Below, one piece after another: positions 26,524-35,371 of a stretch of 64,000 nucleotides of DNA. Under the pieces are notes generated by a model. The model was not told the origin of the DNA. It worked only from the letters and a program-made list of their open reading frames with translations, and searched no databases. The translations under genes and the position numbers were made by a program. Origin of the DNA: Aerococcus loyolae (lineage in GTDB: Bacteria; Bacillota; Bacilli; Lactobacillales; Aerococcaceae); NCBI RefSeq assembly GCF_002871915.2, contig NZ_CP126958.1:1364001-1428000 (forward strand), written 5' to 3'. The first letter of the stretch is position 1. Each line of letters begins with the position of its first letter.

Positions 26524-27624
26524 ATGAAGTCAGGACGTTTTATGCGTTTAATTACCATTGCCTTGGCTTATGTCGGGGTGATTGTCGGAGCCGGATTTGC
26601 TAGTGGGCAAGAAGCCTTTCAATATTATGTTGCCTTTGGTCGTGAAGGGATTTTTGCTTTAATCTTGTCTTGCTTTTTCTTTGCCATGGGCGGCTATTTA
26701 CTTTTAGTCTATGGTTTTCGTTATTCAGCTGAGGACCACCGCATTGTTTTTGACAAAATCTCTAGTCCTATCATTGCTAAATTGATTGACCTTGCTATCA
26801 ATTTATCCTTATTTTTAATTGGTTTTGTGATGATTGCCGGAGCGGGGACTAACTTAAAGCTGATTTTCTCCTTGCCCACCTGGGTAGGTAGCATCTTATT
26901 GACAGTATTACTAATTTTAACCGCCTTTTTAGATACCACCAAGGTCACCCAATTAATTGGTGCCATCACGCCCTTTGTTTTAATCTTAATAATAGGGGCT
27001 TCAATCTATACCCTGATGGCTTCCCCTATCCCCTTCTCTGAAGCCTTGGACCTGGCCCAAAAAGCAGAAACCTCCCTGCCAAATTGGTGGGTATCTGCCA
27101 TTAATTATACTTCACTAGGGATCATGACCTGCGTTTCCATGGCTATTGTGATTGGGGGCAACCAAGAATCTTCCTTTGAAGCAGGTCTAGGCGGCATACT
27201 CGGCGGACTCGTAACAACAATCTTACAAGCAGCGGCTTATGTTACCATTGTAGGTAATATTCAACGCCTGGATACTAATGAAATGCCCATGCTTATGGTC
27301 CTCGATGATATCCATCCCCTACTGGGCGCTGTTATGGGTGTGGTAGTCTTTGGGATGATCTTCAATACCGCTATCGGCATGTTTTATCCTTTAGCCAAAC
27401 GCTTCTCCTATAACCAACCTCAGCGGGTCCCCAAGCTAATGATTCCAATGGTTCTAGTGGGACTGGGACTTTCTGCTTTCGGATTTACTCGTTTGGTCTC
27501 CTATGTTTATCCTTTTATCGGTTACTTGGGTGTTTTCGTTTTCTTGCTCCTCCTAGTTCAATTTATCCGTCACCGGGACGATATTCTTCACGGAAAAGTC
27601 GATTTAGATCAGTCTAAAGACTAA
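26524..27624 (+). CDS. YkvI-family membrane transporter
   Basis: A 366-residue membrane protein with about ten hydrophobic helices. The N-terminal YVGVIVGAGFASGQEAFQYYVAFGREG is characteristic of the YkvI branch of the APC-like superfamily; an unwound helix-1 GAGFASGQE motif is typical of amino acid/sodium symporters. The RBS AAGGAGG precedes the ATG. It is a single-gene unit ended by a strong terminator. The substrate of this family has not been established. Confidence 0.82.
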   Translation: MKSGRFMRLITIALAYVGVIVGAGFASGQEAFQYYVAFGREGIFALILSCFFFAMGGYLLLVYGFRYSAEDHRIVFDKISSPIIAKLIDLAINLSLFLIGFVMIAGAGTNLKLIFSLPTWVGSILLTVLLILTAFLDTTKVTQLIGAITPFVLILIIGASIYTLMASPIPFSEALDLAQKAETSLPNWWVSAINYTSLGIMTCVSMAIVIGGNQESSFEAGLGGILGGLVTTILQAAAYVTIVGNIQRLDTNEMPMLMVLDDIHPLLGAVMGVVVFGMIFNTAIGMFYPLAKRFSYNQPQRVPKLMIPMVLVGLGLSAFGFTRLVSYVYPFIGYLGVFVFLLLLVQFIRHRDDILHGKVDLDQSKD

Positions 27625-27640
27625 AAAAGAAAGCAACAAA

Positions 27641-27681
27641 GAAAAACAGTTGGCTAATTTAAAGCAGCCAACTGTTTTTTT
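27641..27681. terminator. Bidirectional terminator between ykvI-like and hrtA-like genes
   Basis: AAAACAGTTGGCT pairs with AGCCAACTGTTTT; T runs occur on both exits. The two flanking genes converge here. Confidence 0.85.
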
Positions 27682-27682
27682 A

Positions 27683-28351
27683 TTAACGGCTTTCCTCCAG
27701 GACACCATCACGCATTTCAAAAACCCGGTCACAATGTTTGATTAAGCGGGTATCATGGGTAACCATAATGATGGCCTTATTTTTCTCCTTACTCTCTCTA
27801 TCCAATATATTAACCACTTCAAAAGCCCTTTGACTATCTAAGGAAGCAGTCGGTTCGTCAGCCAGGATAATGGTAGGTTTAGGATAGAGAGCCCGAGCGA
27901 TAGCTACCCTTTGTCGTTCTCCGCCTGACAAGTCTGCTGGATACTTATTTAATAAGTGGTCTACTCCCAATTCTTGGAAGAGGTCTTGGGCATAGGCGGC
28001 TTGACTGTGGCCTTGGATTTTATCGACTAAGCGTAATTGGTCTTTAACCGTTAAATAGGGAATTAAGTTAGAAGCTTGTAAGATAAAGCCAATTTCTTGG
28101 AAACGGCGCTTAGCTCTGTCTTTCTCCTTTAAACTGGAAAAGGCCTGGCCCTTGACCCTAACCTCACCCTGACTTGGACTTTGTAAGCCTCCACTAAGGG
28201 TTAGGAAGGTCGATTTTCCAGAACCTGAAGGGCCCACAATGGCGACAAATTCCCCATCATTCACGGAAAAATTAGTTGGTTTTAAAGCCTCAATCGTTTG
28301 ATCGCCGTCTTGAAAGAATTTAGAGACATTTATTAATTCGATTGCTTTCAT
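27683..28351 (-). CDS. ABC transporter ATP-binding protein, HrtA/MacB-like
   Basis: A 222-residue ATPase. Walker A GPSGSGKST near residue 39, signature LSGGERQRVAIARAL, Walker B ILADEPTASLDS and the H-loop VTHD are all canonical. This is the LolD/MacB/HrtA branch. It lies 28 bp after a permease of HrtB type, so the pair should form an efflux or stress transporter. AAAGGAG precedes the ATG. Confidence 0.87.
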   Translation of the reverse strand: MKAIELINVSKFFQDGDQTIEALKPTNFSVNDGEFVAIVGPSGSGKSTFLTLSGGLQSPSQGEVRVKGQAFSSLKEKDRAKRRFQEIGFILQASNLIPYLTVKDQLRLVDKIQGHSQAAYAQDLFQELGVDHLLNKYPADLSGGERQRVAIARALYPKPTIILADEPTASLDSQRAFEVVNILDRESKEKNKAIIMVTHDTRLIKHCDRVFEMRDGVLEESR

Positions 28352-28379
28352 ATGAACACTCCTTTACTTCATTTCTCTT

Positions 28380-29447
28380 TTAGGCCATAGCTTCGAGAGG
28401 GTCAACCTTAGCAATGGCTCTGACCGAGAATAAGGCCGCCATAACCGCTGCAATAATGATTAAAAGGCCCACTAGAATGAAATACTCCCAAGTTAAAGCA
28501 AAGGGAACCGCTTCTGGTAATAGATAAGCAGAAGCCAAAGTTACTAGTAAGGCGAAGGCTACCCCAAGACTGGCCAAGAGGAAACTTTGACCAAGAACCG
28601 ACTTAGCAATATAGCTGGTTGCAATGCCTTGGGCCTTCATAACGCCAAAGATGGGCGCCTTTTGCATGGTTAGAACATAGATAAATATACCAACCACCAC
28701 AGCTGCAATCACAATCAGAAAACCAATCATAAAGTTAAAGGTCACTACCTGAGCCCGGTAACCAGGAATATCTTGGATAAAGTCTTCAATACTAATGGCC
28801 TCCAAATCCTCAGGGACTTGACTTGCTTGACCACGGATCACGATGGCATTGATAAAATCTTTCACCGGTAGTTGCCCGAGCCCACTGTAGCGAATTTCTT
28901 TAAGGTCTTCCAAGCTGGTAAAAACAACTGGCGCCACGGAAAAACGTTGATTTTTAGTAAAGCCAACCACTTTTATGGGGTGGTCCATATTGGCCACTTG
29001 CAGACTATCACCTATTTCCAAACCATATTGGTCCTTCATACTGATATCAACAACTCCTTGTCCGGGAGCATCAAACATCTTTCCAGCAATAATATCCGGT
29101 TTGAGAAACTCATCCCCTTGGATCCCAAAGAAGGCAACATTGATCTTCTCACCCTCCTCATCCAATTTGACCACTCCCGGCATTTCCGAAAAGAGAGCCT
29201 TTTGGTCGGCAGTAATTTCATTGGCTAAGTCTGCTTCAAAATTTGATTTTCCCAAGACATGGTTACTGTCACTAGCCAATACAATTTGATCAGCTGACCA
29301 AGCATCCACGGCTAGACGGTTATCTTGGGCCAGCCCATATGACAAACCTGTTAAAAAGAAAACCAAGTAAGCAATTAAAAACAAGAGCCCCGTAATTAAT
29401 AAGTAACGGGCCTTGCTATGCATAATTTCTTTATAAGCTAAAAACAT
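28380..29447 (-). CDS. ABC transporter permease, HrtB-like (FtsX fold)
   Basis: A 355-residue permease with one N-terminal helix (about 15-38), a large extracellular domain (about 40-230) and three C-terminal helices (about 240-350). The opening MFLAYKEIMHSKARYLLI, the FFLTGLSYGLAQDN segment and the APIFGVMKAQGIATSYI motif resemble HrtB of the heme-efflux HrtAB system and related permeases. Heme export is plausible but rests on overall similarity recalled from the family. A palindromic operator lies upstream; no divergent regulator gene is adjacent. Confidence 0.75.
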   Translation of the reverse strand: MFLAYKEIMHSKARYLLITGLLFLIAYLVFFLTGLSYGLAQDNRLAVDAWSADQIVLASDSNHVLGKSNFEADLANEITADQKALFSEMPGVVKLDEEGEKINVAFFGIQGDEFLKPDIIAGKMFDAPGQGVVDISMKDQYGLEIGDSLQVANMDHPIKVVGFTKNQRFSVAPVVFTSLEDLKEIRYSGLGQLPVKDFINAIVIRGQASQVPEDLEAISIEDFIQDIPGYRAQVVTFNFMIGFLIVIAAVVVGIFIYVLTMQKAPIFGVMKAQGIATSYIAKSVLGQSFLLASLGVAFALLVTLASAYLLPEAVPFALTWEYFILVGLLIIIAAVMAALFSVRAIAKVDPLEAMA

Positions 29448-29478
29448 TTTTTTCTTCCTCCTTCATTGAACAGGGACG

Positions 29479-29507
29479 ATTATACGCCCCTCATTTTTCA
29501 AGAGCAA
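29479..29507 (-). promoter_or_regulatory. Promoter of the HrtBA-like operon
   Basis: -35 TTGCTC (29502-29507), 17-bp spacer, -10 TATAAT (29479-29484), 32 bp before the permease start. Confidence 0.65.
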
Positions 29508-29509
29508 GC

Positions 29510-29530
29510 AAAATGAACTGTGTTCACTTT
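29510..29530. promoter_or_regulatory. Operator-like palindrome upstream of the HrtBA-like operon
   Basis: AAAATGAAC-TGT-GTTCACTTT is a 21-bp palindrome with 8 of 9 arm positions paired, directly upstream of the -35 box. The size suits a TetR-type regulator such as HrtR, encoded elsewhere if so. Confidence 0.5.
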
Positions 29531-29586
29531 ATTTTTTATTTCGGCTAAAAATTACTATCTAAAAATGAGTGTGATTGCTAAGCCAA

Positions 29587-29673
29587 ATAAAAAACAACCG
29601 CCTGGTAGAGACTGGTCTCAGGAGCTTGGAAGTTAATCCAGTCAGGACCAATGCTTTACAGCAAGCGGTTGTT
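29587..29673 (-). terminator. Large structured terminator of pepC
   Basis: The arms AACAACCGC and GCGGTTGTT enclose an internal stem (TGGT..GACTGG with CCAGTC..ACCA); a T run follows on the minus strand. It ends the pepC transcript 33 bp after the stop. The internal structure is more elaborate than a terminator needs. Confidence 0.65.
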
Positions 29674-29705
29674 CTATGAAATTCTTTATAGTTAGGTCTT
29701 TAAAA

Positions 29706-31040
29706 CTAATGAACTTTAGCCAAAGAGCCCATTGGATCCCAAGGTTTTAGGTGAACAGGTTCTTGTTTATATTCTTCTAATAATTTTTCATCAACATAGC
29801 GACTAGGTACGGTGATTTGGAAGGTGTATTCATCGAACCATTCATCGGACATGGAGAAGATTCCTTCATCGCCGACCTTTTTACCCCAGGAGTTTTCGAC
29901 TTTCCAATGGGTAGGCTTGCCTTCTTTATCCAAGTTAACCCCTACTAAAACCATGGCATGGGTTAGGAGACTGACACTATAGTCAAGGCGTTCTGCCTTA
30001 TTTAAGGTATAGTTTTCACCCAAGGTATCTTGGTAGCGGTACATCTTGGTATCCATTAACCCAAGTTCACGTTCACTCATTTTACCAACATCTGAACCAA
30101 ACCAAACTGGATAGCCGTCTTTAATGGCTTTAATGGCAGCATCTTTAAGGGCTTCAATTGGGACGTTGAGATACTTAATCGGTTCACCTTCAACGATTGA
30201 TCCTAAATAATCCACTGTGTATGTCTTATGGTATGGTTTATCAGCAGTTGGTGCATTTAAAAGGCTAACCATGTCGTTCACTTCGAGATTAGTATATTTT
30301 TGGAAGAATTCTTGTGGGGTAATGTCTTCAATCCGGTGGAATTGGTCATCCTTGTCACGGTATTGGTAGGTAAATTGACTTGGCACTTCCCCTAAGGCCT
30401 TTACTAAGACATTATAGATAAAGTAAAGTTGTTCATCGCGTTTTGCCTCTAAGTCTGCTTTTGATTTACCGGCTTCATGCATTTGACGTAAACGAGCCGC
30501 AAATTCACGGAGCTTGGTTTCTAAGACTTCATCCAAGAGATGGGTGTTGGAAGAATGGAAGGTTTCAGGCATGACTTCTTTTGGCACTGAACCATATTTC
30601 TTCAAGATATCCGCAAACATCTCCCATTGGCCCCCATCTTCACATGGTGTTTGGAGTAAATGCCAAACTAAGCGAGAGTCTTGGGCTTCATCCACGGTAT
30701 CAATGATACTGGTTAAGAAGAAATTAGCCTTCTCTAACTTATCCCAGAATAGGGTATAAGATTGGGAAAATTCAAAAGTTTCTAGGTTTAATTTTTCCAT
30801 AGTGGAAACCCGGGCAGTATTTAGGGCTGCAAACATCCAGCATCGACCACTTTGTTTTTGGTTAGTGATCTTACCACGTTTGGTTTCTTCGGAAAATTTA
30901 AAGTCATGTTCTTGGCGAACTTGATAATTGACGCTGGCCTTGTTAATGCCGACTTCACGGATGGCGTGTTCGCTGGCACTGTTTTTAGGGTCAGAATGAT
31001 ATTTTTCATGGAATTGTCGAATTAATTCTTGATTAATCAT
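29706..31040 (-). CDS. pepC: Aminopeptidase C (bleomycin hydrolase family)
   Basis: A cytoplasmic cysteine peptidase of 444 residues that trims amino acids from peptides; the family forms hexamers. The catalytic Cys67 lies in QKQSGRCWMFAALN, the His in SLLTHAMVLVGV and the Asn in VENSWGKKVGDEG, all C1B family marks. Length is normal and no signal peptide is present. It is a single-gene unit upstream of a structured terminator. In lactic acid bacteria PepC releases free amino acids from imported peptides. Confidence 0.95.
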   Translation of the reverse strand: MINQELIRQFHEKYHSDPKNSASEHAIREVGINKASVNYQVRQEHDFKFSEETKRGKITNQKQSGRCWMFAALNTARVSTMEKLNLETFEFSQSYTLFWDKLEKANFFLTSIIDTVDEAQDSRLVWHLLQTPCEDGGQWEMFADILKKYGSVPKEVMPETFHSSNTHLLDEVLETKLREFAARLRQMHEAGKSKADLEAKRDEQLYFIYNVLVKALGEVPSQFTYQYRDKDDQFHRIEDITPQEFFQKYTNLEVNDMVSLLNAPTADKPYHKTYTVDYLGSIVEGEPIKYLNVPIEALKDAAIKAIKDGYPVWFGSDVGKMSERELGLMDTKMYRYQDTLGENYTLNKAERLDYSVSLLTHAMVLVGVNLDKEGKPTHWKVENSWGKKVGDEGIFSMSDEWFDEYTFQITVPSRYVDEKLLEEYKQEPVHLKPWDPMGSLAKVH

Positions 31041-31151
31041 GCAATCATCGCTTCTTTCTATATCAGTTAGATTGAAAAATTTACCCCTACACTATAACAT
31101 AATTTACGGTTTCTGCTTAGTCCCTTTTTTGGGATAAATTTAATGATAAAA

Positions 31152-31180
31152 GAAAACTAGAGTCGAAACTCTAGCTTTAA
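31152..31180 (-). terminator. Terminator downstream of yebC
   Basis: CTAGAG pairs with CTCTAG around TCGAAA, followed by a T-rich stretch on the minus strand. It lies 260 bp beyond the yebC stop, after the structured element at 31218-31364. Confidence 0.6.
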
Positions 31181-31217
31181 GTAAATGATCAAACAAAGTT
31201 TATGGCATTCTTTATAC

Positions 31218-31364
31218 TTTTGAAAATTGGTCATTGAAAAGCCATGGCACCGGCTCAAGCCTAGGTCTTTCGCCTAGCAAGCTTCAAACGGCTAGTACGG
31301 CTGACGCCTACAAACCGTAATTCACATCGCTTGCTTGTTCATGGCTAATGCCTAATTTTCAAAG
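31218..31364 (-). other. Structured intergenic element between yebC and pepC
   Basis: A roughly 147-bp region with nested complementarity: outer arms GAAAATT..CAT..GCCATG with CATGGC..ATG..AATTTTC, an inner CTAGG/CCTAG hairpin and an AGCAAGC/GCTTGCT stem. No open frame of interest lies in it. With the terminator at 31152 it could be a small RNA or a long 3' UTR of yebC. It lacks the GGAG/TGA loop of elements A-D. Confidence 0.5.
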
Positions 31365-31442
31365 CACCACTACTGCCAAAACTATTTGACAAAGAATATT
31401 CACTAAATAATTTTTCAGTATGATTAAAAACTAACCTTTTAT

Positions 31443-32174
31443 TTACGCGTCTAGTTCAGTGTTGTAGTAGACATTTTGGACGTCATCGTCGTCTTCTAAT
31501 TTTTCAATAAGGGTTTCAAAGGTGGCTTTCTTGTCCTCTGGGAGGTCAATCATGGTTTTTGGTACCATGGTTAATTCAGAAGTGGCGAGTTTATAGCCTT
31601 TTTCTTCTAAGGCGTCACGAACGGCTCCAAAGTCATTGGCTTCGGTATAAATTTCAAAGACTTCGTCAGAGGTTTGTAAGTCTTCAGCCCCTGCGTCGAT
31701 GGCATCCATAAACATGGTTTCTTCATCAACGTCTAAGTCTTCACGTTCAATAGCTAGGTAGCCTTTGCGGTCAAACATATACGCCACTGAACCACTTTCA
31801 CCTAGGCTACCGCCGTTACGGTTAAAGATGGTCCGCACGTTGGTTAAGGTACGGTTGGTATTGTCGGTTAAGGTTTCCACAAAAACAGCAATCCCATTAG
31901 GACCGTAGCCTTCATAGGTGACTTCATCGTAGTCTTCGCCACCAGCGGTATTACTCCCTTTATCAATGGCCCGTTCAATGTTGGTCTTAGGCATGTTTGC
32001 TGCTTTGGCTTTGTCCATAACCATACGAAGTGATGGGTTAGCATCCGCATCTGGTCCACCTTGTTTTACCGCCGTATAAATTTCACGCGATAATTTTTGG
32101 AAGATCTTAGCGCGTTTTGCGTCTTCAGCGCCCTTAGTATTTTTAATTTTGCTCCACTTATTATGTCCCGACAC
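31443..32174 (-). CDS. yebC: YebC/PmpR-family regulator or translation factor
   Basis: A 243-residue protein of the broadly conserved YebC family. The signature [21 protein letters not shown] opens it, then [24 protein letters not shown] and [21 protein letters not shown]. Older work treats the family as DNA-binding regulators; recent work links it to translation of proline-rich stretches. The start is GTG with AGAAGG upstream. It is divergent from the penicillin-binding protein gene. Confidence 0.95.
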   Translation of the reverse strand: MSGHNKWSKIKNTKGAEDAKRAKIFQKLSREIYTAVKQGGPDADANPSLRMVMDKAKAANMPKTNIERAIDKGSNTAGGEDYDEVTYEGYGPNGIAVFVETLTDNTNRTLTNVRTIFNRNGGSLGESGSVAYMFDRKGYLAIEREDLDVDEETMFMDAIDAGAEDLQTSDEVFEIYTEANDFGAVRDALEEKGYKLATSELTMVPKTMIDLPEDKKATFETLIEKLEDDDDVQNVYYNTELDA

Positions 32175-32307
32175 GAAACATACCTTCTTTCGTTTTTAGT
32201 CTATAATCTACAATTCTTAATTTTACCAAAAACAGCTAAATGGCGCAAGTTCAAGCTTCCGCTTTCACAGACTGATCCAGTCATCCACATAGTCAGTTAC
32301 TCAGACT

Positions 32308-32346
32308 TTTGCTATAATAACTAAGAGTTCATAAGGAGGGATTATT
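32308..32346 (+). promoter_or_regulatory. Extended -10 promoter and RBS of the penicillin-binding protein gene
   Basis: TTTGCTATAAT (32308-32318) is an extended -10 box. A strong RBS, AAGGAGG, lies at 32333-32339. No ATG, GTG or TTG follows it in the reading frame until 32449; ATT triplets at 32344 and 32347 are correctly spaced, with the codons between them and 32449 open in frame. Confidence 0.7.
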
Positions 32347-32448
32347 ATTAATCAACATTCACCTATCCACAATAATAATCAAGAGGAGAAAGAGAATAAA
32401 TCGAGTTGGAAAGATAAATTCTTCTTTTCCAGTAATGTTTTCTTTTCA

Positions 32449-34857
32449 GTGATCAAACGCCTACTAGGCTATGTCCTAGTTCTGGGCCTACTCAGTTTGG
32501 CCTTAGCTATGGGAGTGGGTACTGGATTTTTCTTAGGGCTAACCGAAGACCTTCCCAATCCCTCCCCTGAGGAAATGGCTAGCCAAATTCAAAACTTGGA
32601 AGAAATCTCGACCCTCACCTACAATGACGGTTCCCTGATCGATGAAGTCCGCAGTGACCTAGTGAGAAAGAATGTTCAATTAGAAGAGATTTCGCCACAG
32701 ATTGTTCACGGCCTAGTGGCTACTGAAGATGAACACTTTTTTAAACACCATGGTGTAGTCCCCAGTGCTATCCTGCGTGCAATCGTCTCCCAAGTTCTAG
32801 GCGGGTCTTCTTCGGGTGGGTCAACCATTACCCAACAATTGGTCAAGCAACGCTTCTTATCTAATGAAGTTTCCTTTGAACGTAAGGCTAAAGAAATGCT
32901 CTTAGCCAACCGTTTAGAAAATTATTTTTCTAAGGAACAAATCCTGGAATCCTATCTTAATACCTCACCTTTTGGTCGTAACAATAAGGGCGAAAATATT
33001 GCTGGTATTGAGGCTGCTGCTGAAGGTATCTTTGGTAAAAGCGCCGACCAAGTCAATTTACCCCAGGCCGCCTTTTTAGTGGGGATGCCTCAAAACCCTT
33101 ATACTTATACTCCTTATGATAGCGAGGGGCAATTAAAATCCCCAGAAGACCTTAGCTACGGTGTTGAACGGATGCAGGAAGTCCTCGACCGGATGCGCTT
33201 GGAAAATTATATTAGCCAAGCAGACTATGAAAAAGCTAAAAACTACCCTATTCAAAACGACTTTATCCAAGCCCAAAACCAAGTTGCTGAGTCTGATTCA
33301 AGCACTGGGCAGAAGAATACTTATCTCTACCAGCAAGTGGAAAAGCAAAGCCTTAAACTCCTCATGCAGCGTTTTATGGCCATGGATGGAGTCAGTGAAG
33401 AAGATATTCAAGCCGATGACAACCTGCGTAGTGAATACCAACAACGGGCCGATTCTTATTACCGTAATGGCGGTTTAACCGTTAAAACCACAGTGGACCC
33501 TAATATCTATCAGCTTCTCAACCAAACGGTCGCCAATCAAGCCGGTTCCCTGGGGCAAACTTATATGAACTATCAAAATAATCCAGAAACCGGTGAAAGC
33601 GAAGCCATCCCTCTCCCTGTCCAAACCGGTAACGTCCTTATCGAAAATGCCAGCGGACGAATCTTAGGCTTTGTTGGAGGAATTGACTTCGACCAAAACC
33701 AAGTGGACCATGCCTTTGACATGCGACGGTCACCAGGTTCCATGTTCAAGCCCCTGCTCACCTATGGGCCAGCTGTCCAAGAGGGGCTAGCCTTTCCAAG
33801 TACCCTAATCGCTGATACCCCTATTCGTATCCAACAAGCCGATGGATCTTACTATGAACCGTCCAACTATGGAAATAATATCTCCAATCAGCTAGTGACT
33901 TTCCGCCATGCCTTGGCTAATTCCTTGAACAACCCGACCATTTATCTCTACCAACACCTTTTAAAACATGGTGTCGATATCCAAGCTTATGTGGATCGTT
34001 TAGGTCTAGACCAAGCCGTTACAGAAAACGAGGTCAAGGATAATGTCGCCCTATCCATTGGAGGAACCCAAACGGGACCAACTGTGGTTGAATTAGCGGC
34101 GGCCTTTGCGACTTTTGCAAACGACGGCCAAAGCGTCAGCCCTTACCTCATTGAAAGCATTTCTGATAGTAATGGGAACTTTATTTATCAACATCAAAAT
34201 CATCAAGAGCCTGTCTTTGATAAAGAAAGCAGTGATATCATGATTGATGTCTTGAAAGATACCCATCGGACCGGGACTTTCCAACCATATAGTGGCGGTT
34301 TGAATGCTTTTTCGGATATTTATATGAAAACAGGGACCTCAGAAGATTTCAATGACCATTGGATTGGAGGCTCAAGCCCAAGGATCACGCTCATGTCATG
34401 GATTGGTTACGATAACACTTACCAACGCCATACCTTAAATGATGACGGCAATGCCAGTTTCGGCAATCCGGTAGAACGTCACGCCAGACACTGGCTGAGC
34501 CTGCTCAATCAGTTGAATAACTATGATCCGCAAATGATGGGCTCTAGTGAGACTTTCACCCCTTCCCAGCAACTAATCCGCCAAAAAGTAGTCAAAGAAA
34601 CCGGAACACTTCCTGGTAGCTTTACAGGGCCTTACAATACCCAATACCGGATTCCGATCAGTCAGGCTAGTGAAGAAGGGCTCTTTCCTAATCAAGCCGC
34701 TATCCCCAAAGCTCAATTTGACTTTGCCATTGGCGCCAGCTTGGAGGAACAAGTCCATGCCCTAGAACCCTACCGCATCAAAAATAACAGTCAAGTCAAC
34801 CAAAAAGTCAATGAAATCTTAGACCTCTATGAACAAGTCCACCAAAAAGAGGACTAG
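32449..34857 (+). CDS. Class A penicillin-binding protein (glycosyltransferase/transpeptidase)
   Basis: Polymerises and cross-links peptidoglycan outside the membrane. An N-terminal membrane anchor (about 5-30) precedes a GT51 glycosyltransferase domain (EDEHFFKHHG, GGSTITQQLVKQ, RKAKEMLLANRLE) and a transpeptidase domain with S431-M-F-K, S492-L-N and K627-T-G-T-S. The first conventional codon is GTG 32449, but it has no RBS. The frame is open back to 32335 and a strong RBS at 32333-32339 points to initiation at ATT (32344 or 32347). That would add about 34 cytoplasmic Asn/Glu/Lys-rich residues, a common tail in class A PBPs. It resembles PBP1a/2a; the exact subtype is uncertain. Confidence 0.9.
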   Translation: MIKRLLGYVLVLGLLSLALAMGVGTGFFLGLTEDLPNPSPEEMASQIQNLEEISTLTYNDGSLIDEVRSDLVRKNVQLEEISPQIVHGLVATEDEHFFKHHGVVPSAILRAIVSQVLGGSSSGGSTITQQLVKQRFLSNEVSFERKAKEMLLANRLENYFSKEQILESYLNTSPFGRNNKGENIAGIEAAAEGIFGKSADQVNLPQAAFLVGMPQNPYTYTPYDSEGQLKSPEDLSYGVERMQEVLDRMRLENYISQADYEKAKNYPIQNDFIQAQNQVAESDSSTGQKNTYLYQQVEKQSLKLLMQRFMAMDGVSEEDIQADDNLRSEYQQRADSYYRNGGLTVKTTVDPNIYQLLNQTVANQAGSLGQTYMNYQNNPETGESEAIPLPVQTGNVLIENASGRILGFVGGIDFDQNQVDHAFDMRRSPGSMFKPLLTYGPAVQEGLAFPSTLIADTPIRIQQADGSYYEPSNYGNNISNQLVTFRHALANSLNNPTIYLYQHLLKHGVDIQAYVDRLGLDQAVTENEVKDNVALSIGGTQTGPTVVELAAAFATFANDGQSVSPYLIESISDSNGNFIYQHQNHQEPVFDKESSDIMIDVLKDTHRTGTFQPYSGGLNAFSDIYMKTGTSEDFNDHWIGGSSPRITLMSWIGYDNTYQRHTLNDDGNASFGNPVERHARHWLSLLNQLNNYDPQMMGSSETFTPSQQLIRQKVVKETGTLPGSFTGPYNTQYRIPISQASEEGLFPNQAAIPKAQFDFAIGASLEEQVHALEPYRIKNNSQVNQKVNEILDLYEQVHQKED

Positions 34858-34863
34858 TTATTA

Positions 34864-34903
34864 AAAAAAGCAGTTATGCTCATAACAGGCATAACTGCTT
34901 TTT
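34864..34903 (+). terminator. Terminator of the penicillin-binding protein gene
   Basis: AAAAGCAGTTATGC pairs with GCATAACTGCTTTT, followed by T. It lies directly after the stop. Confidence 0.85.
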
Positions 34904-34971
34904 ATTTGGTTGAGTATTTATTACTTTCTAGTTGAGCTGGCGCGCTTGTCGCACTCTCTAGTTGAGTTCGT

Positions 34972-35063
34972 ACGCCAGCCTTGAAGTTGCTTCAGAAAAT
35001 TCCAACACACAGTTCCCTGTGCTTATGGTATTTTCCTCCAGCAATTCAAGTCTCTGACGGCGT
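34972..35063 (-). repeat. Intergenic palindromic element A
   Basis: Minus-strand arms ACGCC/GGCGT, CTTGAA..TGCT/AGCA..TTCAAG, AAAAT..CCA/TGG..ATTTT and CACAG/CTGTG form one long hairpin. It has the GGAG opposite TGA internal loop seen in B, C and D. It is followed on the minus strand by CGAACTCAACT, also found after B. The surrounding 34904-35371 stretch has no gene. Confidence 0.65.
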
Positions 35064-35087
35064 CCTCATATCCTTACAGTTGAGTTC

Positions 35088-35184
35088 GGAAGGGGGAGGG
35101 GATGTCCTTTCAGAAAAGTTTAACGACCAGCCTTGCTGATCTTATCATCTTTTCCTCCAAGGAATCTCTCTCCCTGATCCTTCC
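35088..35184 (-). repeat. Intergenic palindromic element B
   Basis: Minus-strand arms GGAAGG/CCTTCC, TCCTT/AAGGA, AAAAG/CTTTT and ATCAGC/GCTGGT, again with GGAG opposite TGA between the second and third stems. It is the middle of three tandem elements. Confidence 0.65.
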
Positions 35185-35206
35185 TCACATCCTCATCAAA
35201 CCTGCT

Positions 35207-35283
35207 CCAAAAGTCAGCCCTGACGCCCACTTCACTAAAGTGCAAAAAATTCTTTTCAAGAATTTTTGATCTTTAGCTCCAGT
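35207..35283 (-). repeat. Intergenic palindromic element C
   Basis: Minus-strand arms ACT/AGT and TAAAG/CTTTA flank a GGAG/TGA internal loop, capped by an AAAAATTCTT/AGAATTTTT hairpin. Its flank (35207-35235) repeats that of element D with one mismatch in 29. The boundary motif GTCGCACTCT lies at 35356-35365 and recurs at 34949-34958; a GTCACACTCT version follows D. Confidence 0.65.
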
Positions 35284-35371
35284 TGCTATAGCTGTTCGAA
35301 GCTAAGAGCGAGTTACAGATATAGTATGCGTAGCTCTATCGATCTTTGACGCACCCGTCGCACTCTAATCT

